Source: Aquificales bacterium (GTDB lineage Bacteria > Aquificota > Aquificia > Aquificales > Aquificaceae). From it: a stretch of 11,080 nucleotides of DNA. The translations under genes and the position numbers were made by a program. Below the pieces are notes generated by a model. That model searched no databases and had not been told where the DNA came from. It was given only the letters and a program-made list of their open reading frames with translations. The stretch covers positions 1 through 11,080 of the forward strand of contig WFWF01000092.1 in NCBI GenBank assembly GCA_015491275.1, read 5' to 3'. Below, one piece after another: positions 1-5,812 of the stretch. Every line of letters begins with the position of its first letter. Position 1 is the first letter of the stretch.

Positions 1-534
1 ATAGTCGGTGATGCTACCAATATTAAGACTGTAATAAGAATATATAAATTAAGAAGACCTTCTGGCAGACCCTTTATACTCTTGCTTCCTGATCCTATAT
101 GGCTTGTTAAATTGGGTCTTATATTTGACAAAAGGATTGTTGAATTGCTGATGAGGGTAAAGGGATTAACCGTAGTTTTGGAAAGAAAGAGTAAAATACC
201 CCTTTATCTTACAGGGGGGTATGAAAGCTTGGCGGTGAGAATTCCTCATTCATCCCTTTTAAGAAGCGTACTTATTAAATTGGGTAAGCCGGTGGTTGCC
301 CCGAGTGCTAATCCTGAGAGGAAAAAGCCCGCCTGTACTGTTGAAGAAGCTTATGAATATTTCGGTGAGAGGATAGATATGTATATTGATGGTGGCAAAT
401 TGAAGGGTTATCCTTCAACCATTATTAAAGTAGAAGATGATAAGGTTAGATTGTTAAGGGAAGGGACTATAAAAAGGGGAAGTTTGAGGAAAATTATTAA
501 AGAATTGGGCTTTAAAACTACCTCTTTTTCTTAG
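1..534 (+). CDS. tsaC: Sua5/YciO/YrdC family protein, probable threonylcarbamoyl-AMP synthase (5' end outside window)
   Basis: The family makes threonylcarbamoyl-AMP from threonine, bicarbonate and ATP in the cytoplasm, the first step of the t6A modification at position 37 of ANN-decoding tRNAs. The frame is open from base 1 and gives 177 visible residues. The visible part starts at a stretch resembling the family's GxDATN region, so roughly 35-40 N-terminal residues, including the usual PTDTVYGL motif, lie outside the window; the TTG at 82 is not a real start. A Lys/Arg-rich stretch at visible residues 16-24 lies where the KxR/RP motif belongs. The SxN signature (PSANP) is at residues 101-105, and the C-terminal STIIKV...LLREGTI pattern fits a single-domain protein without the extra Sua5 domain. 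A YciO-type paralogue is possible because the KxR region is atypical. The stop codon lies 17 bases inside the 3' end of convergent secA. Confidence 0.85.
   Translation: MVGDATNIKTVIRIYKLRRPSGRPFILLLPDPIWLVKLGLIFDKRIVELLMRVKGLTVVLERKSKIPLYLTGGYESLAVRIPHSSLLRSVLIKLGKPVVAPSANPERKKPACTVEEAYEYFGERIDMYIDGGKLKGYPSTIIKVEDDKVRLLREGTIKRGSLRKIIKELGFKTTSFS
490..515 (-). terminator. Possible weak terminator for secA, inside the tsaC coding end
   Basis: Just past the secA stop codon the minus strand reads TTAAAG, a 7-base loop (CCCAATT), then CTTTAA, followed by TAATTTTCC. This is a 6-bp inverted repeat (497-502 with 510-515) with a short, interrupted T tract. The stem is AT-rich and would be weak at the growth temperature of a thermophile, so this is only a candidate. 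Confidence 0.25.
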
Positions 535-3298
535 CCTTAAGTCTTTCTTTAAGGGTTTTCTTCCTCGGACCTTTTTTACTTGCGGGATGGTCGGATTTAC
601 CTTCAACACCGGAGAATACAGCCTGCTCCATGAGTTTGTTGTGTTCTTCTATTTCCTGTTCATATTCTTGCTTGACTTCTTCAAAGCTCTTGATATCTGT
701 TTTCAGGAGTGTGCTGATAGTTGACAGTTTTATATTGTCCATCATATCTTCAAACATCTGGAATGCTTCCTTCTTGTATTCAACCAGCGGATCTTTCTGG
801 GCATATCCTCTGAGATATATTCCTTCCCTTAATCTATCAAGATCGTGAAGATGTTCCCTCCAGAAGAAGTCAAGTATATTAAGAAGGGTTATCCTTTCTA
901 CTTCCCTCATTAGTTCAGGGTTAGAGAGGGATTTTTCCTTCTCCTCGTATATTTCTTTAACCTTTTCATAAAGCTTTTCTACCAGCTCAGCTTTGTCCCT
1001 TACCTTCGGTATCTCTATATCTTGACCCGTTAACTCTTTGAGGAAGTTCTTTAACGGTTCTGTTTCCCATAATTCTGGTTCTTCTTCGGGAAGCATTGTA
1101 TATACCTGTTTTTCTATTATATCCCTTATAAATTCAAGTATATCCCTTCTTAAGCTATATACCACCTGTCTTTGGTCGCTCATAACATTGTCGTATTCAA
1201 GGAGTCTCTTCCTCGTTTGGAAGTTTTGGGCTTCAACCCTCTTCTGTGCATTTTCTATAGCCTTTGTAACTATTCTGCTCTCAATAGGTTCACCTTCCGG
1301 AATTTTCAACATTTCCATCATCTTCTTCACCCTGTCTCCCCCGAATATCCTGAGAAGATCGTCTTCCAAAGAAAGTATAAACCTGCTCTCCCCGGGATCT
1401 CCCTGCCTTCCCGATCTCCCCCTCAGCTGGTTATCAATTCTCCTTGATTCGTGCCTTTCCGTACCTATAACAAGCAATCCGCCTACTTTTTTAACCTCTT
1501 CCTTTTCCTTTTCCGTTATTTTATATGCTTCTTGAAGTGCTTGCTTCCAGTCATACTCCGTGGTCTGCTCGGGCTTTTTACCTTTCTGTTTTAATATCTC
1601 CTTTGCGAGATATTCCGGATTTCCGCCCAATAGTATGTCAGTTCCTCTTCCCGCCATATTGGTTGCTATGGTAACCGCTCCCTTTCTACCCGCTTGCGCT
1701 ATTATCTCCGCTTCCCTTTCGTGATGTTTTGCGTTAAGTACATTGTGCGGAATTTTATGTTTTTTTAGTAGCTTTGAAAGGTGTTCCGAATCTTCTATGG
1801 ATACCGTACCAACTAGTATTGGTCTTCCTTTCTCATGTTCCCTCTTTATAAGTTCAACAACCGCATTCCATTTTTCCTTTTTTGTTTTAAAAACGAGATC
1901 TGGATGATCCTTCCTTATCATAGGTTTATGGGTTGGTATAACAACAACATCAAGTCCGTATATTTCCTTAAATTCAAGGGCTTCAGTTTCTGCGGTACCT
2001 GTCATACCTGCAAGCTTTTTATAAAGCTTAAAGTAGTTTTGGAAGGTTATAGATGCGAGGGTTTGATTTTCCTGCTGTATCTTAACACCCTCTTTGACCT
2101 CTATGGCTTGATGAAGACCTTCGCTCCATCTCCTGCCTGGTAAAACCCTGCCGGTAAATTCATCAACTATGAGTACCTCTCCGTCCCTTACTATGTAGTG
2201 AACATCCTTCTTAAATAGATGGTGTGCTTTGATTGATTGTATTATGGCGTGAAGAAGCTCAACATACTTTGCATCATACAGGTTGCTTATACCGAGATCC
2301 CTTTCTATCCTTCCTATGCCTTTTTCCGTCAAAATTACCGTCCTGTTCTTCTCATCTACGGTAAAGTGCTCATCCCTTTTTAACTTTCTCACTATTTTAT
2401 CCGCAACATAATAAACCGTATTATCTATGTTTGCGGGTCCCGATATTATAAGAGGTGTTCTTGCTTCATCTATAAGTATGCTGTCAACTTCATCAACTAT
2501 TGCAAAGTTGTGCCCTTTTACCTGGACTATCTCATTTTTAGAAAAAGCCATGTTGTCTCTCAAATAATCAAAACCAAACTCGTTATTAGTTCCGTAGGTT
2601 ACATGGGCTTCGTAAGCTTCCCTCTTTGTTGCTTCCCTAAGTGTGGTAAAGAATATCTTTTTTGCTTCCATATTTATTTTGTCAGAAGGTACTATCTCTT
2701 CAAAAAATCCTTTGGGCCATACCCTTATATCTTCTTCTATGGCTTCTTTTACCCTTTCTTCATCTACCCACTCAACCCTGTAAGACATGTTGTCTGAGTT
2801 TATTACTCCCACCTCTATACCAAGGAACTTGTAAATAGATCCCATCCACTGGGCATCCCTTCTTGCAAGATAATCGTTTACTGTTACGACATGAACACCC
2901 TCTTCCGTAAGGGCATTTACATATACGGGTGATGTGGCAACAAGGGTTTTACCTTCACCCGTTTTCATTTCTGCTATTTTCCCTTGATGTAGTACGAAAC
3001 CACCTATAAGTTGAACATCAAAGTGCCTAAGCCCCAGTGTTCTCTTTGCCGCTTCCCTCACCAAGGCAAATCCGAGTATAACTTCTTCTATTATTTCACC
3101 CTTCATTATGCTTTCCTTAATCTCTTCGTTTGCAAGTACCTTGCCGTGAAGTTCCTTTGAATATTCAACTATCTCTTTGTTGCTTAAACTATCCAGTTCC
3201 TTTTCAAGCTCATTAATTTTTGCAACAAAAGGTCTTAACTTTTTAATTTCCCTTTCGTTCTTCGTTCCCAGTATCTTTTTAACTACCCAACTTAGCAT
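518..3298 (-). CDS. secA: Preprotein translocase ATPase SecA
   Basis: SecA is the cytoplasmic motor that pushes unfolded preproteins through SecYEG. The 926-residue product has the complete family layout. NBD1 has the Walker A motif MKTGEGKT at 111-118 and the DEVDS Walker B region at 269-273, followed by LIDEARTPLIISG. The preprotein-crosslinking region follows, then NBD2 with the GTVSIEDSEHLSKLL stretch (497-511), ATNMAGRGTDI (545-555) and GRGTD/RGRSGRQGDPG near 550 and 626-635. The helical scaffold and wing domains follow. Residues about 168-222, between DYLARRD and YGTNNEFGFDYLRDN, form an insertion of about 50 residues missing from E. coli SecA. The C terminus is a lysine-rich tail with no CxCxSGxxxxxCC/H zinc motif, so SecB docking through that motif is not expected. 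The ATG start matches the usual MLSxxxKKxxGxKNERE N terminus; an AGGAG lies 12 bases upstream, a slightly long spacing. It has its own promoter region and no co-directional neighbour upstream. Confidence 0.98.
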   Translation of the reverse strand: MLSWVVKKILGTKNEREIKKLRPFVAKINELEKELDSLSNKEIVEYSKELHGKVLANEEIKESIMKGEIIEEVILGFALVREAAKRTLGLRHFDVQLIGGFVLHQGKIAEMKTGEGKTLVATSPVYVNALTEEGVHVVTVNDYLARRDAQWMGSIYKFLGIEVGVINSDNMSYRVEWVDEERVKEAIEEDIRVWPKGFFEEIVPSDKINMEAKKIFFTTLREATKREAYEAHVTYGTNNEFGFDYLRDNMAFSKNEIVQVKGHNFAIVDEVDSILIDEARTPLIISGPANIDNTVYYVADKIVRKLKRDEHFTVDEKNRTVILTEKGIGRIERDLGISNLYDAKYVELLHAIIQSIKAHHLFKKDVHYIVRDGEVLIVDEFTGRVLPGRRWSEGLHQAIEVKEGVKIQQENQTLASITFQNYFKLYKKLAGMTGTAETEALEFKEIYGLDVVVIPTHKPMIRKDHPDLVFKTKKEKWNAVVELIKREHEKGRPILVGTVSIEDSEHLSKLLKKHKIPHNVLNAKHHEREAEIIAQAGRKGAVTIATNMAGRGTDILLGGNPEYLAKEILKQKGKKPEQTTEYDWKQALQEAYKITEKEKEEVKKVGGLLVIGTERHESRRIDNQLRGRSGRQGDPGESRFILSLEDDLLRIFGGDRVKKMMEMLKIPEGEPIESRIVTKAIENAQKRVEAQNFQTRKRLLEYDNVMSDQRQVVYSLRRDILEFIRDIIEKQVYTMLPEEEPELWETEPLKNFLKELTGQDIEIPKVRDKAELVEKLYEKVKEIYEEKEKSLSNPELMREVERITLLNILDFFWREHLHDLDRLREGIYLRGYAQKDPLVEYKKEAFQMFEDMMDNIKLSTISTLLKTDIKSFEEVKQEYEQEIEEHNKLMEQAVFSGVEGKSDHPASKKGPRKKTLKERLKAKKKR
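535..560 (+). terminator. Possible intrinsic terminator for tsaC, inside the secA coding end
   Basis: Immediately after the tsaC stop codon the plus strand has CCTTAAG (535-541), a 6-base loop, then TTTAAGG (548-554): a 7-bp stem counting one G-U pair. It is followed by GTTTTCTTCC. The position and T tract suit an intrinsic terminator. The stem is AT-rich, and the sequence also encodes the lysine-rich SecA tail, which could explain the T richness by itself. Confidence 0.35.
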
Positions 3299-3474
3299 CT
3301 TTTACGGAGTCTCCTAAGGAGAATATTATCGCATATTTTATATATTGCTATCTATTCTTACCTCACGGATTAATTTACGAAGCCATGTATGAAAAATCAA
3401 CCCCTTCGGGGTGTACCTGTTTGGGATATATTTTTTAAAGCTTACCAAGATAAACACTGTAAAATTTTCTCATT
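3299..3474. promoter_or_regulatory. Divergent spacer between secA and the DUF4149 gene
   Basis: This 176-base AT-rich spacer must hold the 5' signals of both divergent transcripts. For secA, the minus strand has a TTGATT -35-like element (3400-3395), a 17-base spacer and a TAAATT -10-like element (3377-3372), each matching consensus at four of six positions. The secA leader contains overlapping palindromes at 3306-3314 (GGAGTCTCC) and 3310-3322 (TCTCCTAAGGAGA), the second covering the ribosome-binding site. A compact hairpin, ACCCC-TTC-GGGGT, lies at 3400-3412. For the rightward gene there is no Shine-Dalgarno sequence before the ATG, and only a poor TAAAAT (3460-3465) about 10 bases upstream. 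All promoter assignments are by eye and tentative. Confidence 0.35.
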
Positions 3475-3876
3475 ATGGAAAAACTGGTTTTGTCTATACT
3501 ATCCGCCTATCTCGGCATGGGTATGTTTTTTAGCTTCTATATAGCTCCGCTCCTTTTTAAAATGCTTGAGAGGGAGAAGGCAGGAAGTGTAGTTGAAAAT
3601 ATTTTCCCTGTTTATTTTGCCATAGGTATAGCCACCGTATTTGTTGGTCTATTGGTAAGCTTTTTTGCTTCACTTGGCAGAAAGGTATATCTTTCCCTCG
3701 CTGGTGCTTTAATACTTTTGCTTATCCTTGAGTTTTATATTGTTCCCACATCTCACAGTCTGAAAGCAACCGACTACCAAGCATTTATGAGATTTCATAC
3801 TTACTCCGTAATTATGAATGTTGTAACAATGTTGTTAATACTTTCTTCCATATTTTTTATATTAAAGAGAAAATGA
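3475..3876 (+). CDS. DUF4149/TMEM205-like small membrane protein
   Basis: This 133-residue protein is predicted to lie in the inner membrane with four transmembrane helices, at about residues 4-27, 46-67, 71-90 and 112-131, with a short basic C-terminal tail. The pattern fits the DUF4149 (TMEM205-like) family: a FxFxxAPLLFKML stretch after helix 1, a FPVYFAIGIAT stretch leading into helix 2, a conserved FYIVP stretch after helix 3, and an F-x-x-H-x-x-S...N motif (FMRFHTYSVIMN) before the last helix. The biochemical function of the family is unknown, so none is proposed. The ATG has no visible Shine-Dalgarno sequence, so a leaderless or very short leader mRNA is possible. Its stop overlaps the start of the resolvase gene in ATGA, which indicates translational coupling. 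Confidence 0.8.
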   Translation: MEKLVLSILSAYLGMGMFFSFYIAPLLFKMLEREKAGSVVENIFPVYFAIGIATVFVGLLVSFFASLGRKVYLSLAGALILLLILEFYIVPTSHSLKATDYQAFMRFHTYSVIMNVVTMLLILSSIFFILKRK

Positions 3877-4229
3877 TTGAACTCTATTTGAGTACCCTTC
3901 CTATCCCCAAGACCAACAGATATATAAGGACGCGAAGGGGGAAGGTTTTCAAGCCTCCGAGGGTTACACTTTGGGAGACAAGGGCTTTGTGGGAGATAAT
4001 GCAACAGTACAGCGGTGAACCCGTGGAAGGCAAACTTTCCGTTGAGATAGTGATAAAGTTGCCCAACAGAAGGAGAAGGGATATAGACAACATGCTTAAA
4101 AGTTTATGGGACATTCTTGAGAGAGCAAAGGTGATAAAGGATGATAATCAGATATATGAAATAAGGACGCAAAAGGAAATTGTTAAGGGGGAACAGGGTG
4201 TTTTTATAAGAATAAGGAAGGTACCATAA
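3873..4229 (+). CDS. rusA: RusA-type Holliday junction resolvase
   Basis: RusA is a small homodimeric, magnesium-dependent endonuclease that cuts four-way DNA junctions during recombination and fork repair. The 118-residue product is full length for the family. It carries the signature RRDIDNMLKxLWDxL...VIKDDNQI. The acidic residues fall at D70, D72 and D91, with K76 nearby, the same positions as the catalytic residues known from E. coli RusA. The N terminus (LPIPKTNRYIRTRRGK) fits the family's start, and the C terminus ends in the expected FIRIRK strand. The ATG overlaps the stop of the preceding membrane-protein gene by 4 bases. RusA is often prophage-borne, but no phage genes are present and composition matches the neighbours, so it appears to be a resident chromosomal gene here, as I recall for Aquifex. 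Confidence 0.93.
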   Translation: MIELYLSTLPIPKTNRYIRTRRGKVFKPPRVTLWETRALWEIMQQYSGEPVEGKLSVEIVIKLPNRRRRDIDNMLKSLWDILERAKVIKDDNQIYEIRTQKEIVKGEQGVFIRIRKVP

Positions 4230-4309
4230 TTGATCAAATACCTGAACCTTACAGTGAGGTTAAGAGGGATGTTAGAGTAGTAATTGTTACATCAAAAGGT
4301 GAAAAGTGA
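4187..4309 (+). other. Short open stretch with protein-like composition after rusA (possible gene remnant)
   Basis: After the rusA stop, a frame different from rusA stays open to a TGA at 4307-4309. From about 4223 it reads GTIIDQIPEPYSEVK followed by a basic and beta-strand-like run ending VTSKGEK. This mix of residues and codons resembles the resident genes. There is no ATG, GTG or TTG in this frame; the only start-like codon near a ribosome site is ATT at 4229, preceded by AGGAAGGT. A TTG at 4230 in another frame gives only 16 codons. It may be the 3' remnant of a decayed gene, a frameshift extension of rusA, or chance. No function can be assigned. Confidence 0.2.
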
Positions 4310-4313
4310 AAAC

Positions 4314-5174
4314 TCAATCCTGGGGGAGCAACCGCAGGGGTTTTATTATGTTACCGTAAGCTTCCCCCACCCCTATGAATTTTCTATCCGTATAAAGCCG
4401 TACATTCCCTTCAAGGGAAATACCTTTTACTATTACCGCCTTTCCTCTGTATATCTCTTTAGCTCTTCCCTCGGGTAAATTAACAGCTTCCATGAAGTTA
4501 AGTAATTCTCCCACATCTGTTATATATCTTTCCGGATACTTGCTGTCTATGAATGTTTGAATATCAACAGCTTTATCAACTGTAATGTTTCCTATCGCTT
4601 CCCTCCTCAAGGATGAGACATAGGCTCCAGTTCCTAAGTATAAGCCGAGATCATGTATAAGGCTTCTTATATAAGTGCCGGATGAAACCCTGTAGAATAT
4701 CACTATTTCTGGTATTTTACAATTTATAATTTTTGCTTCATAAACGGTTACCTTGACGGGTTTCAGATCCGGCTTTACTCCTTTCCTTGCCAGATCATAA
4801 GCTCTTGTGCCTTTTACCTTTTTTGCGGAGAAGGGGGGCGGTTTTTGTTCAATTTCTCCTGTAAACTTTTCAAGAGCTACAGCAACATCATCGCATGTTA
4901 CACTTACTTCATGAACACTAACTATTTCCCCTGTTCTGTCATAAGTATCCCTTATCTCACCCAACACCGCTGTAACACTATAGCTTTTATCAAGTTCTGA
5001 TAAAAAACGGGCAAATCTTGTAGCCCTGCCCAAAAGCACTATGAGGAGTCCAGTCGCAATGGGATCAAGGGTACCCGTGTGTCCCGCTTTTACCTTCAAT
5101 TTTTCCTTTACTATGTTTACTATTTCTGTTGATGTGTAACCCTCCCTTTTATCAATTAAAAGGGCGCCGTCCAT
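4314..5174 (-). CDS. truB: tRNA pseudouridine(55) synthase TruB
   Basis: TruB converts U55 in the T arm of elongator tRNAs to pseudouridine and also helps tRNA folding. The 286-residue product starts with the family motif DGALLIDKREGYTS. It carries the catalytic motif GHTGTLDPIATG with the nucleophilic aspartate at D37, a KSY motif at 63-65, and the SGTYIRSLIHDLG motif at 165-177 with R170. A C-terminal PUA-type RNA-binding domain follows (about 230-286, including LPEGRAKEIYRGKAV), so it is a bacterial TruB with a full tail. The gene starts 3 bases after infC ends and is evidently co-transcribed with it. truB more often lies near infB-rbfA-rpsO, so this placement after infC is uncommon. It is the last leftward gene of its group. 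Confidence 0.96.
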   Translation of the reverse strand: MDGALLIDKREGYTSTEIVNIVKEKLKVKAGHTGTLDPIATGLLIVLLGRATRFARFLSELDKSYSVTAVLGEIRDTYDRTGEIVSVHEVSVTCDDVAVALEKFTGEIEQKPPPFSAKKVKGTRAYDLARKGVKPDLKPVKVTVYEAKIINCKIPEIVIFYRVSSGTYIRSLIHDLGLYLGTGAYVSSLRREAIGNITVDKAVDIQTFIDSKYPERYITDVGELLNFMEAVNLPEGRAKEIYRGKAVIVKGISLEGNVRLYTDRKFIGVGEAYGNIIKPLRLLPQD

Positions 5175-5177
5175 AGT

Positions 5178-5702
5178 TTACTTTTTCTTCTTGGGAATAA
5201 GTGAAAAGGTTAGGAATGCACCCTCCTTCTTGGGTTTGTTTTCCATCTGGGCAATGTCACCCAGATCGTTCATGATCCTTTGGACGAGTTTATCTCCGAG
5301 TTCCGGATGAACATGTTCCCTTCCCCTGAATCTTATTCTCACCCTCACTTTGTCACCGTCCTCAAGGAATTCCCTCATATGTTTAAGCTTAACCTGAAGG
5401 TCATGTTCTTCAATCCTGACGGTAAGTTTTATATCCTTTACCTCAATTGCATGTTCTCTTTGTTTCTTTTTTGCTTCCCTTTCCTTCTTTTGGAGTTCAT
5501 ACTTGAACTTACCGAAATCCAGAATCTTACAGACGGGTGGTTTTGCTTGAGGAGCTATCTCAACAAGATCAAGATCTTTCTCTTCCGCAAGCCTTAAAGC
5601 TTCCTCAATAGGAACTATACCTATCTGCTGACCGGTTTCGTCTATTAATCTGACTTCCTTAGCCTTTATCTGCCTGTTTATCCTGTAATATCTTTTCTGC
5701 AT
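5178..5702 (-). CDS. infC: Translation initiation factor IF-3
   Basis: IF-3 binds the 30S subunit, prevents premature joining of 50S, and checks start codons and initiator tRNA. The 174-residue product has the N-terminal domain (RINRQIKAKEVRLID at 8-22, then DLDLVEIAPQAKPPVCKILDFGKFKYE), a lysine-rich linker, and the C-terminal domain with KVRVRIRFRGRE and a KKK tail. The start is ATG at 5702-5700, supported by AGGAGG four bases upstream and by family N termini. In E. coli infC starts with AUU and this gives autoregulation; an ATG here means that mechanism should not operate. infC is usually followed by rpmI and rplT; here truB follows instead. Its ribosome-binding site and first eight codons lie inside the upstream 44-codon gene, so its translation is probably coupled to that gene. 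Confidence 0.97.
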   Translation of the reverse strand: MQKRYYRINRQIKAKEVRLIDETGQQIGIVPIEEALRLAEEKDLDLVEIAPQAKPPVCKILDFGKFKYELQKKEREAKKKQREHAIEVKDIKLTVRIEEHDLQVKLKHMREFLEDGDKVRVRIRFRGREHVHPELGDKLVQRIMNDLGDIAQMENKPKKEGAFLTFSLIPKKKK

Positions 5703-5812
5703 CTAACCTCCTCTGTATTTTTTGTTTTTAATCTGAAAAGTCTGAATCCGAGACCGCTTATGAAAAGTATTGTTATAAAACCGACCATTGAAAGGAAGAT
5801 AATATACTTCAT
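5678..5812 (-). CDS. 44-residue single-pass membrane microprotein overlapping infC
   Basis: This small gene lies between fumarase alpha and infC. Its ATG (5812-5810) overlaps the fumarase TGA as ATGA, a typical translational-coupling junction, and an AGAGG lies about seven bases upstream. The product has 44 residues: a start MKYIIFLSMVGF, one hydrophobic helix at about 4-22 with a glycine-rich end (ISGLGF), then a basic stretch (RLFRLKTK) and a polar tail ending CRKDITG. By the positive-inside rule the N terminus should be outside and the basic tail in the cytoplasm. The last 25 bases overlap the infC start, and the infC AGGAGG is used here as codons for Glu-Glu. I do not recognise the family. 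The coupling junction, the ribosome-binding site and the fact that it fills the only gap in the operon support a real gene; overlap by chance is the alternative. Confidence 0.6.
   Translation of the reverse strand: MKYIIFLSMVGFITILFISGLGFRLFRLKTKNTEEVRCRKDITG

Noticed and set aside
1038..1535. Open frame of 165 codons on the plus strand
   Set aside because: It is antisense to secA, dominated by Ser, Leu and Ile as expected from complementing Lys/Glu-rich coding sequence.
3400..3412. CCCCTTCGGGG hairpin as part of a CRISPR repeat
   Set aside because: Only one copy was seen, with no spaced repeats and no cas genes.
3873..4229. rusA as evidence of a prophage
   Set aside because: No integrase, capsid, terminase or other phage genes are present, and its codon use looks like the neighbours'.
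4319..4347. CCTG...CAGG followed by TTTTATT as a terminator for rusA
   Set aside because: The stem is only four pairs with a 12-base loop, and the sequence is fully explained as the end of truB.
4284..4478. Plus-strand frame of 64 codons
   Set aside because: It is mostly antisense to the C-terminal domain of truB, with no family resemblance.
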